Part shown: positions 20,700-31,100 of the stretch, piece after piece
Layout of the letters: each line of letters begins with the position of its first letter
Numbering within the stretch: position 1 is the stretch's first letter
Assembly: GCF_014771645.1 (NCBI RefSeq)
Contig: NZ_CP061738.1
Coordinates: 759,044-823,043, forward strand
From: Candidatus Wolbachia massiliensis
GTDB lineage: Bacteria > Pseudomonadota > Alphaproteobacteria > Rickettsiales > Anaplasmataceae
Direction of reading: 5' to 3'
DNA: 64,000 nucleotides
Made by a program: the position numbers and the translations under genes
Notes under the pieces: model-generated
Database searches by the model: none
The model's input: only the letters and a program-made list of their open reading frames with translations
Told to the model about the DNA's origin: nothing

Positions 20700-21500
20700 A
20701 TGGCAACGGGTTTATTGCAAGGCAAAAAGGGGTTAATAACAGGAATAACAAACAAGAGATCGATAGCGTATGGTATAGCAAGAACCCTCTCAGAGCATGG
20801 GGCAGAACTTGCAATCACTTACCAAAATGAAACAGTAAAAGAAAGATTATCACCAATAGCAACTGAATTGAATGTGAAGTTGGTATTGAATTGTGATGTT
20901 GCAAATGAAGAAATCATAGATGATGTTTTTAAAGTAATAGAAGAGAAATGGGGCACTCTTGATTTTTTGGTACACGCGATCGCATTCTCCGATAAAAGTG
21001 AGTTGAATGGTAAGTATGTTAATACATCGCTTAGTAACTTTCTCAATGCAATGCATATATCGTGCTATTCTTTTACTGCTTTAGCACAAAGGGCTGAGAA
21101 AGTGATGTCAAATGGCGGAAGTTTACTTACTTTGTCTTATTATGGTGCTGAAAAAGTTATGCCAAATTACAACGTTATGGGTTTATGTAAAGCAGCTCTT
21201 GAAGCAAGTGTAAAGTATATAGCATGTGACCTTGGACCACAAAATATCAGAGTAAATGCCATTTCTGCTGGTCCAATCAGAACCTTGGCATCTTCTGGGA
21301 TAAGTGATTTTCACTTCATATCAGAATGGAATAGAAATAATTCTCCACTTAGACGTAACACTACTATAGAAGATGTTGGAAAAGCGGCACTGTATTTATT
21401 GAGTGACTTAAGTAGTGGAACTACTGGAGAAATTTTGCATGTTGATTCAGGGTATAATGTGGTAGGAATGAAGGCAATTGATTCGGACGTAATTAACTGA
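20700..21500 (+). CDS. fabI: Enoyl-[acyl-carrier-protein] reductase FabI
   Basis: NADH-dependent enoyl-ACP reductase, last step of each fatty acid elongation round. The 266-residue short-chain dehydrogenase-like protein has KKGLITGITNKRSIAYGIA (cofactor binding, residues 9-27) and the FabI-type active site Y...Y-x6-K (YYGAEKVMPNYNVMGLCKAA, about 147-166). INAISAGPIRTLA and the substrate-loop end ILHVDSGYNVVGM follow. fabZ is in the same window but not adjacent. The 217-base gap before it holds aaggag-like strings but no certain promoter. Confidence 0.95.
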   Translation: MATGLLQGKKGLITGITNKRSIAYGIARTLSEHGAELAITYQNETVKERLSPIATELNVKLVLNCDVANEEIIDDVFKVIEEKWGTLDFLVHAIAFSDKSELNGKYVNTSLSNFLNAMHISCYSFTALAQRAEKVMSNGGSLLTLSYYGAEKVMPNYNVMGLCKAALEASVKYIACDLGPQNIRVNAISAGPIRTLASSGISDFHFISEWNRNNSPLRRNTTIEDVGKAALYLLSDLSSGTTGEILHVDSGYNVVGMKAIDSDVIN

Positions 21501-21591
21501 CTGCTTAAGTTAAAAATCGAATATAAGAAAAAAAGCCTTTTGAAAACTGTTGATATGATTTATAATTACTAACATAAATTTTGAATACTTT

Positions 21592-22065
21592 ATGCTCAAA
21601 AAATTAGCTTGCTTCACAGAGTTGATTAAAGGCTTCATCATTACGTTGAGATATATGTTTAAGCCAAAGGTTACATTGAGGTATCCTATGGAGAAAGGTC
21701 CTTTAAGTCCAAGGTTTCGTGGTGAGCATGCATTGCGTAGATATCCAAACGGTGAAGAACGATGCATAGCTTGTAAATTATGTGAAGTTATTTGCCCTGC
21801 CCAAGCAATAGTTATTGAAGCAGAAGAAAGAGAAGACGGAAGTCGCCGTACTACACGTTATGATATTGATATGACAAAATGCATATATTGCGGACTTTGT
21901 CAGGAGGCATGTCCGGTTGATGCAATAGTTGAGGGTCCTAATTTTGAATTCGCTACAGAAACAAGGGAGGAATTGATGTATAATAAAGAAAAGTTGTTGC
22001 GTAATGGCGAAATTTGGGAAGAGGCAATTGCGCTTAGATTAAAAAAGGATAGACCGTATCACTAA
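21592..22065 (+). CDS. nuoI: NADH-quinone oxidoreductase subunit I
   Basis: Peripheral-arm subunit of respiratory complex I carrying two 4Fe-4S clusters (N6a and N6b). The 157-residue protein has [16 protein letters not shown] (about residues 57-72) and [16 protein letters not shown] (about 97-112), the paired CxxCxxCxxxCP motifs. [23 protein letters not shown] precedes the first, as in alphaproteobacterial NuoI. It stands apart from other nuo genes, a scattered arrangement common in Rickettsiales. thrS begins 18 bases downstream. Confidence 0.96.
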   Translation: MLKKLACFTELIKGFIITLRYMFKPKVTLRYPMEKGPLSPRFRGEHALRRYPNGEERCIACKLCEVICPAQAIVIEAEEREDGSRRTTRYDIDMTKCIYCGLCQEACPVDAIVEGPNFEFATETREELMYNKEKLLRNGEIWEEAIALRLKKDRPYH

Positions 22066-22083
22066 ACTATAGAAAGAAGATCG

Positions 22084-23985
22084 ATGGTAAAAGTTACCTT
22101 TTTAGCCAAACAGAAAGTAGAAGAATACAAAGGCAGAGTTACTGGTTTTGATATATTACAATCAGATGTTTTAAAAGAAGCAGTTGCTCTCAGGGTAAAT
22201 GGTGAGTTGTATGACCTATCACGTGAAATTAAATCTGATACAGAGATAGAGGTGATACAACTTAGTGATGAAGGGGGGTTAGATATAATAAGGCATGATG
22301 CTGCTCATATAATGGCTCAAGCAGTGAAAGAGCTTTTTCCTAATACTCAGATTACTATTGGTCCAACAATTCAGGACGGTTTCTACTATGATTTTGCTAC
22401 AGATCGTGCCTTTACCACGGACGATCTTGCTACAATAGAAAAGAAGATGAAAGAAATTGTAAAGAGTAACCACAGATTTATCCGGGAAGTTTGGACTCGC
22501 AAGCAGGCAATTGATTTTTTTAGTAGTATAGGTGAAAATTACAAGGTGGATATTATCTCCTCCATACCAGATGGTGAAGATTTAACTGTTTATAGGCAAG
22601 GTGATTTTGTTGACTTGTGTCGTGGTCCACACTCTCCTTCAACTGGCAGAGTTAAAGCGTTCAAACTTATGAAAGTTGCAGGAGCATACTGGCGTGGTGA
22701 TTCTAAGGGACCAATGTTGCAGCGGATATATGGTACCGCATGGAGAAATAAGGATGAATTAAACACTTATCTTGAACGTCTAGAGGAAGCAGAAAAGCGC
22801 GACCACCGCAAAATTGCCAGGGATATGGACTTATTTCATATTCAAGAGGAAGCCATTGGACAAGTTTTTTGGCATGAACAGGGATATGTTCTATATAATA
22901 CTCTTGAGTCTTATATAAGGAGAAAATTAATAAACAATGGCTATTTTGAAGTAAAAACTCCTATTTTAGTAAACAAGGAGCTATGGGAAAAGTCTGGACA
23001 TTGGGATAAGTTCCGTGAAACCATGTTTGTCGTTGATGAATCTGAAGGTAAAGAGCTGGCAATAAAACCCATGAATTGTCCATGTCATGTGCAGATTTTT
23101 AATTCTCATACGAGGAGCTATCGTGATTTACCAATACGCATGGCAGAATTTGGTGCGTGCCACAGGAATGAAAGTTCGGGTTCATTGCATGGACTGATGC
23201 GAGTACGTGGTTTTACGCAAGATGATGCGCACATTTTTTGCATGGAAGAACAAATCAATTCTGAGACTGTAAAATTTTGTGATCTTTTAAAAGAAATATA
23301 TTCAGAACTTGGATTCAATGAAGTTTTTGTGAAATTTTCGGACCGTCCAAATGTTAGAGCAGGGGATGATGAAGTTTGGGATAGAGCTGAAAAAGCGCTG
23401 CTTGAAGCGGTTAAAGAGGCGGGGTTAATTTATGAGCTTAACCCTGGCGAAGGTGCATTTTATGGTCCAAAGCTAGAGTTTGTCCTGAAAGATGCAATAG
23501 GCAGAAGTTGGCAATGTGGAACGTTACAAGTTGATTTCATCTTACCAGAGCGTCTGGGAGCTTTTTATATAGGAGCAGATGGACAAAAACATCATCCTGT
23601 TATGCTACACAGAGCAATTTTGGGGACTTTTGAGCGTTTTATCGGAGTTCTAATAGAACATTACGCAGGAAAATTTCCACTGTGGCTTGCTCCAACGCAA
23701 CTTGCTATTTTAACCGTTACAAATGAAGTTGACGGTTATGCTGCAGAAATTGGCAACGTCTTAAAAGAACAAGATGTGAGAGTTAAGACCGATTTAACCA
23801 GTGAGAAAATTAGTTATAAGATACGCTTGCATAGTTCAAATAAGGTTCCTATATTATGGATTGTAGGTAAAAATGAAGTTGCAAATAAAACTGTGTCAGT
23901 GAGAAATTTAGGATCGGGGAAACAGGAGTCTTTTCCTTTAGAAGAGGCCATTGAATTACTGTTAAAAAGTATTAAATTAGATTAA
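22084..23985 (+). CDS. thrS: Threonyl-tRNA synthetase
   Basis: Charges tRNA-Thr. The 633-residue class II synthetase shows an N-terminal TGS domain (1-60) and the editing domain with [16 protein letters not shown] (about 73-88) and the later CRGPH. The catalytic core has [10 protein letters not shown] (zinc Cys), the motif 2 Arg region ([29 protein letters not shown], quoted in parts) and motif 3 ([20 protein letters not shown]). The anticodon-binding domain ends the protein. It sits between nuoI and infC; thrS-infC adjacency is common in bacteria. Confidence 0.97.
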   Translation: MVKVTFLAKQKVEEYKGRVTGFDILQSDVLKEAVALRVNGELYDLSREIKSDTEIEVIQLSDEGGLDIIRHDAAHIMAQAVKELFPNTQITIGPTIQDGFYYDFATDRAFTTDDLATIEKKMKEIVKSNHRFIREVWTRKQAIDFFSSIGENYKVDIISSIPDGEDLTVYRQGDFVDLCRGPHSPSTGRVKAFKLMKVAGAYWRGDSKGPMLQRIYGTAWRNKDELNTYLERLEEAEKRDHRKIARDMDLFHIQEEAIGQVFWHEQGYVLYNTLESYIRRKLINNGYFEVKTPILVNKELWEKSGHWDKFRETMFVVDESEGKELAIKPMNCPCHVQIFNSHTRSYRDLPIRMAEFGACHRNESSGSLHGLMRVRGFTQDDAHIFCMEEQINSETVKFCDLLKEIYSELGFNEVFVKFSDRPNVRAGDDEVWDRAEKALLEAVKEAGLIYELNPGEGAFYGPKLEFVLKDAIGRSWQCGTLQVDFILPERLGAFYIGADGQKHHPVMLHRAILGTFERFIGVLIEHYAGKFPLWLAPTQLAILTVTNEVDGYAAEIGNVLKEQDVRVKTDLTSEKISYKIRLHSSNKVPILWIVGKNEVANKTVSVRNLGSGKQESFPLEEAIELLLKSIKLD

Positions 23986-23997
23986 AGGAGTTAAGAT

Positions 23998-24507
23998 TTG
24001 CAAATCAAAAAAAACAGAATTAATGAGTTTGTTACAGCTAAAGAGGTACGTTTAGTTGATCACAATGGTGAAATGGTTGGTATTGTACCAATAGAACGAG
24101 CTTTAGAATTTGCACGAGATGTCGGGTTAGATTTGGTGGAGATTGTACCTGATTCAACTCCTCCAGTATGTAAAGTTCTGGATTACAGCAAGCAGAAATA
24201 TGATGCAAAAAAGAAGGCGAGTGAAGCAAAAAAGAAACAAAAAACATTGACCACAAAGGAAATTAAGCTGGGTCCCAATATTGGTAATCATGACTACGAA
24301 ACAAAATTGCGTCAAACAAGGGATTTTCTTGCACATGGACATAAAATCAAAGTTACAATGAGGTTTAGAGGTAGAGAGCTTATAAACACTGAAATTGGAT
24401 TGGAGAAATTAGGGCGGTTAATTAGAGACACTGAAGACATTGCAAAAGTAGAATTAGCACCCAGACGGGAAGGGAATCAATATTTTTTAACTCTGGTTGC
24501 TAAGTAG
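23998..24507 (+). CDS. infC: Translation initiation factor IF-3
   Basis: Binds the 30S subunit and checks start-codon/initiator tRNA pairing. The 169-residue protein has the N-domain (NRINEFVTAKEVRLVDHNGEM), a Lys-rich linker (DAKKKASEAKKKQKTLTTKE) and the C-domain (HDYETKLRQTRDFLAHGHKIKVTMRFRGRE, quoted in parts). The start is TTG, eight to nine bases after a strong aaggag site at 23985-23990. A non-ATG start is notable because IF-3 discriminates against poor start codons and E. coli infC autoregulates this way. It lies 12 bases after thrS. Confidence 0.95.
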   Translation: MQIKKNRINEFVTAKEVRLVDHNGEMVGIVPIERALEFARDVGLDLVEIVPDSTPPVCKVLDYSKQKYDAKKKASEAKKKQKTLTTKEIKLGPNIGNHDYETKLRQTRDFLAHGHKIKVTMRFRGRELINTEIGLEKLGRLIRDTEDIAKVELAPRREGNQYFLTLVAK

Positions 24508-24551
24508 CAGGATTTTTTCGGTAAAACCGTTCACTAGTTGTCACTTTTGCT

Positions 24552-24593
24552 ATGGCTTTTTCTAAATTTCTCGATCCAAAACTAGGTTTATAG
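24552..24593 (+). pseudogene. 5' remnant of an Rpn-family nuclease gene
   Basis: The 13 codons MAFSKFLDPKLGL followed by a stop copy the start of the Rpn protein at 15231 (MALSKFLDPKND). The preceding bases (cacttttgctatgg) resemble those before 15231 (tatttgctatgg). Nothing of the catalytic core follows, so only the beginning of a lost copy remains, between infC and tRNA-Pro. Confidence 0.65.
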
Positions 24594-24708
24594 CTCTCCT
24601 CGTAATAGTTAGAACTGGGAGTTTGTGGCCATTGCAAGGTAGCGGTGCGTTATCGGATTATTGTAGAAAGAGCTATAGGCTTTTTGGCAAGGTATGCTAG
24701 GAACATTA

Positions 24709-24782
24709 TCGGGGCGGAGAGATTTGAACTCCCGACCCTTTGGTCCCAAACCAAATGCGCTACCAGACTGCGCCACGCCCCG
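24709..24782 (-). tRNA. tRNA-Pro (TGG)
   Basis: On the minus strand a 74-nt cloverleaf with acceptor cggggcg / cgccccg and discriminator A. The D-arm is tggcgcagtctggtagcgca, the anticodon loop tttggga gives TGG, and the T-arm is gggagttcaaatctctc. CCA is not encoded. Confidence 0.95.
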
Positions 24783-24915
24783 ATTTCTTTGTTTAGAATA
24801 TCAATAATTCAGACAAAATGCAAGATTCATTTATTTATCAAAAAGCGTTCGTGTTCTTCACAAATATGTTTATTATAGTGTGTGGACTTAAGCCAGTTAC
24901 AAGCTTCCAAAAGCA

Positions 24916-27090
24916 ATGCTGAACTCAACTGCTATGGTAAAAACAATTGACGTATTACTCCCACTTCCAATTGACCAGTTATTTTCATATGCAGTTGAAG
25001 AAAGTGTTGAAATTTTAGTTGGAGATTATGTAGTGGTACCGTTTGGCAAAAAACGCTTAATTGGAATAGTTTGGAAATATAGTGACAAGAGTAATCGAGA
25101 ATTAAAATTTATTGAGAAAAAAATCAATTTACCAAATATCAGATCAAAATTGATCGCATTTGCGGAGTGGGTTGCACGATATAATTTAATACCTATTGGT
25201 ATGCTTGCCAAAGTGATAATGGGGGGAGTGTTAAAAGTAAACCACATAGACAAATTAATTTGTGTTGAACAAAAGCAGGAAATAAGTGAAATAAATTACC
25301 GATTAAACCCCGAACAGCAGATAGCTAGTGATAAGATAATAAGCAATCTGAATGGGTATTCAGTTACTTTACTTGACGGTGAGACCGGGTCTGGGAAAAC
25401 AGAAGTTTATCTCTCTGTAATTGCACGATTGATTAAGAATTACAGTATGTACGAACGTTGTGATTTAGGTCCACCAAGAGGGCAGTGCCCAAACACTGGA
25501 AAATTGATCGTAAATAAGCAGATAAAATTACCAAAAAACTGGATTCCAGCATCACGTACTGAAATGACATCAGAAGAAAGTGATGCACAAGTTTTAATCC
25601 TTTTGCCAGAAATTGTTTTAACTTCACAATTGGTAAGTCGTATTCGTGATCAGATATCAAGAAACTTAGCTGAATGGCATTCGGGGCTCACTCCCAAAAC
25701 TCGCCGAAATAATTGGCTCAATATAGCCAATGGGAATGCACAAATAATTATTGGGGCACGGTCAGCACTTTTTTTGCCTTATAAAAATCTCAAGTTGATT
25801 GTTGTCGATGAAGAGCATGATTCATCTTTCAAACAAGAACAAGGGGTTATATATAATGCTCGAGATATGGCTATAATCTTGGCCAAAATTGAAAATATTC
25901 CAATTATTCTATCATCAGCAACTCCATTACTTGAAACCATTCATCATGTTAAAAATGGAAATTACAATCATGTGAAGTTAACTAAGCGATTTGGTGGTGC
26001 AGAGTTGCCACTGATTAAAGTAGTGGATATGAGAAATAACAAACAATGGATCTCCACTGAGCTTTTTGAAAGCATAAAACAAACCATAGAGAAAAAACAG
26101 CAGGTTATGCTTTTTTTAAATCGCAGAGGGTATGCACAATTAGCAGTTTGTAAGAAGTGTGGATATAAAATTCCCTGCTTGAATTGTTCTGTTTGGCTTA
26201 CATATCATAAGAAAAAAAATGCTCTTTTATGTCATCATTGCTCTTATCAATTAAAACTTCCAGAAAAATGCTCTCATTGCCAAAGTGAACAGCCATTGTC
26301 CCTTTATGGTGTAGGGATTGAGAGGTTGCTCGAAGAAACAGTAAAATTAATACCAAACGCAAAAACTGCAATTATAAGCAGCGATCAAAAGTCGATCAGT
26401 AATATCATTGACTTGGTATTGAAAGAAGAGGTGAACATTATAATTGGCACACAAATAATTGCTAAAGGACATAATTTTCCCAGATTAACTTTGGTTGGGG
26501 TAATGAATGCAGATTTGAGCCTCGAAAATTCCGATTTGAGAGCAGCAGAAAAGACATATCAGTTATTGCATCAAGTTGCAGGAAGATCTGGAAGGTTCAA
26601 TGAGAAAGGAACAGTAATAGTGCAGACCAATAATCCAGGAAGTTCAGTAATAAAAGCATTGTTGCATCAAAAAAGGGATGCATTTTATGAAACCGAACTT
26701 GAATCAAGACGCAAGGCTAAGATGCCACCATTTAGCAGGTTGATAGCGCTTATAATTTGCGGTAAGAGTCAGATTGCAACCCAAACAGCAGCGAATAAGA
26801 TAGCGAGCTTCTTGCATAATCAATTTTTAAGTGAAAAGCTTCCTGTTTTCTCTTCGTTGTCGTTCCAGTGTTTGACACTGGAACCTAGAGAGAAAGAATT
26901 TGAAATTCTTGGCCCATCACCAGCAGCGATAAATTTTTTAAATAATAAGTATCGGTATAGGATTTTACTAAAAATACACAATAAACATAATCTATCTATA
27001 CAGAAAAAATTGAAACATTGGATTAAAAGTTGCAACTTAAACTCCGATATAGCAGTAACAATAGATGTTGATCCTGCAAGTTTCTTTTAA
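24916..27090 (+). CDS. priA: Primosomal protein N' (PriA helicase)
   Basis: Restarts stalled replication forks. The 724-residue superfamily 2 helicase has an N-terminal DNA-binding region and Walker A (LLDGETGSGKTEVY, about residues 153-166). Motif II is VVDEEHDSSFKQEQG. Two zinc-binding clusters follow (CKKCGYKIPCLNC and CHHCSYQLKLPEKCSHC, about 413-457), then the helicase motif GTQIIAKGHNFPRLTLVGV. About residues 177-222 are an in-frame palindromic element insertion placed between Walker A and the conserved LILLPEI segment. A smaller palindrome near residue 650 adds a few residues. The start could be Met 1 or Met 7. The gene remains open despite both insertions. Confidence 0.95.
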   Translation: MLNSTAMVKTIDVLLPLPIDQLFSYAVEESVEILVGDYVVVPFGKKRLIGIVWKYSDKSNRELKFIEKKINLPNIRSKLIAFAEWVARYNLIPIGMLAKVIMGGVLKVNHIDKLICVEQKQEISEINYRLNPEQQIASDKIISNLNGYSVTLLDGETGSGKTEVYLSVIARLIKNYSMYERCDLGPPRGQCPNTGKLIVNKQIKLPKNWIPASRTEMTSEESDAQVLILLPEIVLTSQLVSRIRDQISRNLAEWHSGLTPKTRRNNWLNIANGNAQIIIGARSALFLPYKNLKLIVVDEEHDSSFKQEQGVIYNARDMAIILAKIENIPIILSSATPLLETIHHVKNGNYNHVKLTKRFGGAELPLIKVVDMRNNKQWISTELFESIKQTIEKKQQVMLFLNRRGYAQLAVCKKCGYKIPCLNCSVWLTYHKKKNALLCHHCSYQLKLPEKCSHCQSEQPLSLYGVGIERLLEETVKLIPNAKTAIISSDQKSISNIIDLVLKEEVNIIIGTQIIAKGHNFPRLTLVGVMNADLSLENSDLRAAEKTYQLLHQVAGRSGRFNEKGTVIVQTNNPGSSVIKALLHQKRDAFYETELESRRKAKMPPFSRLIALIICGKSQIATQTAANKIASFLHNQFLSEKLPVFSSLSFQCLTLEPREKEFEILGPSPAAINFLNNKYRYRILLKIHNKHNLSIQKKLKHWIKSCNLNSDIAVTIDVDPASFF
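25446..25580 (+). repeat. Palindromic element inserted in frame in priA
   Basis: About 135 bp adding roughly 45 residues to PriA. The second half, ctggattccagcatcacgtactgaaatgaca (in parts at 25539-25569), matches the ends seen in the other genes and is read in the same frame (KNWIPASRTEMTS). The first half (cagtgcccaaacactgg, 25483-25499) is a decayed palindrome. Confidence 0.8.
26855..26887 (+). repeat. Small palindrome within the 3' part of priA
   Basis: gtcgttccagtgtttgacac followed by tggaac: a short palindrome (ttccagtg/cactggaa) with the gtc.ttccag end of the in-frame elements, contributing about ten residues (LSFQCLTLEP). Confidence 0.6.
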
Positions 27091-27118
27091 ACGCTAAATA
27101 TGGATTAGATTATAGATA

Positions 27119-28068
27119 TAGCCCTTCTCATAATAGTGGAAACAAATGAAGAAAAGCAGAATCGACAGCATGGCGAAAAGATTTAAACAGAGGTATGTTC
27201 CTTCTGACTCTGTTTTTGATAGCAAACCAATAGTGTTCAATATCATTAAAATCAGGAGAATAGGGAGGGAGATACATAATTTCTGCACCAACACTTTTGG
27301 CAAATTCGACAATCTTTTTAGACTTATGAAAAGTTGCATTGTCCAAAATCACCGTTTGTCCAGGCTGTAAAATTGGTGCCAGAAATTGCTCGAACCAGCC
27401 ATTAAAAATCTCTGTATCACAATAGCCTTCAAAGGTCATAGGTGCAACGATTTTTCCCTTGTTTAAAGCTGCAATCATGCTAACTCGCTGCGTTTTTTTA
27501 CCTGATTTTAATGCATGAAACCTCTCTCCCTTTCTGCAATACCCGTATGGGTAGTCCTCTGTATTGTCTATACCAGATTCATCAATATATACCAGCTTTT
27601 CAGGAGATTTTGCAGATATAACTTTTAAAAATTCAGCTCGTTTTTCTTCGTTCCTTTCTTTGTACCCATAAGTCTTTTTTTGCGTGTAAATCCAATTTTT
27701 TTCAGAGCTCTATGAATTGTTTGACGACTTATATTGCCCCATAGTTTAGCCACCTCTGACTGTGTTTTATCGCCATGTTTTTTCACAAATTCTGCAAACG
27801 CATTCCAGTCGGTAATTTTATGATTATAGCCCCTATTCCCCAGTTTCTTCGATTGAAAATCTCCTGTTTCTTTGCGCCTTTTCTCCCATTTATACAATGT
27901 TACTCTACCAATTTTGAATCTCTTTGCTACTGCTGTTTTACTCTCTCCTTCATCCAACGCCTGGATGGCTTTTTTCCTTAAGTCATAGCTATATGCTGCT
28001 GGCACTTTTACCTTTTCATTACCCTAAGCCCCTATTCTATCCTGTTTCTACTTTTATGAGAAGGGCTA
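27119..28068 (-). mobile_element. IS630-family insertion sequence, copy 2
   Basis: 950 bp, same ends as copy 1 (tagcccttctcata at 27119 and tatgagaagggcta up to 28068), flanked by TA on both sides (27117-27118, 28069-28070), opposite orientation. It lies 28 bases after priA. Its right flank aaatactgaccaggctccc matches the dispersed repeat at 15075-15094, so the insertion was into or beside a repeat copy. Confidence 0.95.
27128..28005 (-). CDS. IS630-family transposase, two frames joined by a -1 shift (copy 2)
   Basis: The N-terminal frame is 27625-28005 (126 residues, helix-turn-helix) and the catalytic frame extends down to 27128. Their translations are identical to copy 1. The run of seven T on the plus strand (27675-27681), which is A7 on the coding strand, marks the shift. 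The D-D-E residues are in DESGID, LDNATFHKS and PDFNDIEHYW. Confidence 0.88.
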
Positions 28069-28160
28069 TAAATACTGACCAGGCTCCCTTTTGCCTTTTT
28101 TATCATTTAATAAATTTCTTAATATTGATAACTAAAGCAATCTATAACGCGAATTCTAGA

Positions 28161-31100
28161 TTAAGGAAGAAAGAAAGTATAGGAAATAGAAGGTTGACCA
28201 GTTGGGCCCATAAGAACTATTTGCTCACCTTTTCTTAAGTATCTGCATAAATCAGTGGAGCCTCCGGTTTCCAGCACAATGGTAGAAATAAGTCCTTTTT
28301 CTTTGTCTACTTCAGTGCCGGTTACAGCTATGCCTTCCATGGCAAGATTTGTGTTATTGACTTTTTTACTGTTGGTTTCGAAATTTTGCAATCTAAAGAA
28401 TTGCCCAGGCTGAAAGTTTCTCGCAGCAAGTGGTGCTTTAATCACTATCTCTACCACTTTATTGGTTAAATATTGAACTTTTATAACCCTTGCAGTAAAT
28501 TGCTCTTTGATCTTATTGAAGAATTCTTTATTGGCCAGGTGTTCTAGTGTCATTCCAGTGCTTGACACTGGAATCCAGTTTTCGTTATACAGCCATCTGG
28601 TGCGCTCATTTAAAGTTAAGTTTTCTGGATCCCAGTGTCTGGGCACTGGGATAACATCCTTTTTGGTGAAAGTTACTCTTATATTATAACGTTCATACGG
28701 TTGTCCAGTTGGGATGAAAGCTGGAATAACAGAAATGAAGCTATTATTAATTTTACTCAAAAGCCGAGAAATAATAGGGTAGCCGTTTTTAGCACTTGCC
28801 ATAGCTTTCACAACGCTGCCACTATATGAAGGATGAAGGTCACCAAAAAAACTAACTGCCCTATTGCCTTGCTTATATACTAATATTCTATCTTTATCTT
28901 GCATCTTAGGAGAGAATATCGGATCTATTTCCTCTCCCAACGAGTTCAAATGAGTGAAATACCCATTGCTTAATTTAAAGTGCTTTTTATCTTCTGTTGC
29001 AATGACTGTATTCGGTTCAGTACCTGCTGCTATGAGGATAGAACGTGCTTTTATATGTTTGATTTCGCGAGATTTTGTGTCTATCAGCTTTATCGACTCA
29101 GCATGACTATATTTATCTGTCACGATTTCAACTGGCTCTAAGTTTTCAATAAAGTAAATCCCTTCTGAAAACGCATTTTGTACCTCTTCGCTATTCAACC
29201 TGTAACTTGGCGAATCCTTTAGCTCTTTTCTGTATATAACTTTCACTCCCCCCAAGCTTTGCATCAACTCTAATATTTTTGCTTCTCTATTCTCTCCTTT
29301 TGCTAACTCTCGCTCTTCTCGGATTAGCTGTGCATGAGATATAAACTCATTCGCAATCTCACGTTCTTCTTCTGTCCAGTCTTTTTCAACATAGTCCCTA
29401 CCGTATTTATCAACCAATACTTCATAACGAAGAAGAAATTTTTCTATCTGAACTGGATAATACGCTAAAGCTTCAGTGGCAGTATCAATTGCCGTAAGTC
29501 CCGCACCTATGACAACTATTGGCATACGAATTTGCAGATTTGCTATGGAATCAAATTTGAGAGCACCACTTAGTTGCAATGACATCAAAAAATCAGATGC
29601 CATACGTACTCCTCTGGCTAACATGTTCTTTATTTTTATCATTCGTGGCTTGCCAGAGCCAAGTGCTAGGGCGACATGATCAAAACCCAAGTTGAATGCG
29701 TCATCAACGGTTACCGTACCACCAAAACGAATACCTCCATAGATTGCAAAATTTTCACGTCTTTCTAGTAACAATCTAATAATTTTCAAGTAGTTCTTGT
29801 CCCACCGAGAAGTAATACCATACTCTGCCACTCCACCAAATCCACTGGCTGTGCGTTCACTCAATTTTTCATGTTTGAAATTTTTAATTAGCTGGAAATC
29901 ATCGATCAAAGGCTCAATCTTTAATCCATCAATAGCAACAACATTATGCCCATCATTTAATAAATGGTGAACTAAATTAAAACCTGCAGGACCGAGCCCC
30001 ACAACCAAGACGTTTTTTCCAGTATTTTCTTTTGGAAATGATCGCTGAAAATTTAAAGGATTCCAACGACTGAGCAGAGAATATATTTCAAATCCATACG
30101 GCAAACTGAGCACATCATCCAAAATTCTTGTTTCAATTATGGGCACGTTTACGGGTTCCTGTTTTTGATATATGCAAGAGTTCATACAGTCATTGCATAT
30201 TCTGTGCCCAGTAGCTGCACATAATGGATTGTCTACCATCACAATTGCAAGACTTGCTATGTTGTATCCCTCACTTTTCACCAGATTCATTTCTGATATT
30301 TTCTGCTCTAGTGGACAGCCATGCAGTTCAACTCTGAGTGGAGAGTGCTTAAAAGTATTGTCATTATTCAATGGACTTTTTATGCCTCTCTCTGTTATCT
30401 GAGTACTCCCCATCGAAGTAGCGGACACTGGTATCTTCTCTTCTTCCTCTTTGGATTCTAGCATCACGTGCTGGAATGACACCGAAGTTTCCAATAATCC
30501 CTTTGAGCAACTATCCTTATTTTGCTTATGACAAAATATGCAGTAGTGAGCATTATCTAATGCTTTATCTAAACTCACTTTTTCGCTTGTTAGGTCAAAA
30601 CCATATCGTCTTTTTATTTCGTCTGAATACAGCACTTTAACTTTGTCCACTTCCTTTTTAGAAAACGGTATGAGGTTTTCATGATCAATTTTTCTATGAA
30701 CACTAAAGAGTATGCCCTGTTTATTTTTCACTCTCCACGCTGCATATTGTGCTGCAAGTTCTATTTCTTCCTTGTGATTTTCTTTATCTTCAAACCAATG
30801 CATTACCTGCTCGGCGAAACTTTTTTCTGCTATAGGTAAAGTGAGGAATTGATTTAGTTTTTCGGTAACGTGATCAATATCTATATTTGCTGTGTCAGTA
30901 TATTTCTTTAGTGCGTAGCGTTGGATAAATAACCTTTTGCACTTATATATTACAGCAAAATCATTGTGCTTTTTCTTTAGCTCCTCTATTTCTTTCTCAA
31001 TATTGAAAAGTTTTGCGATAAATTCATCCAGTAAATACGAAAGGTCTATAATTAGCTGACTATCTGTAATTTGGGTGACTGAGATTGGTTGTTCTGTGGA

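Noticed and set aside
13567-27118. Composite transposon made of the two IS630 copies
   Set aside because: The enclosed genes are ordinary housekeeping genes and comEC continues across copy 1, so the segment was not carried in by the elements.
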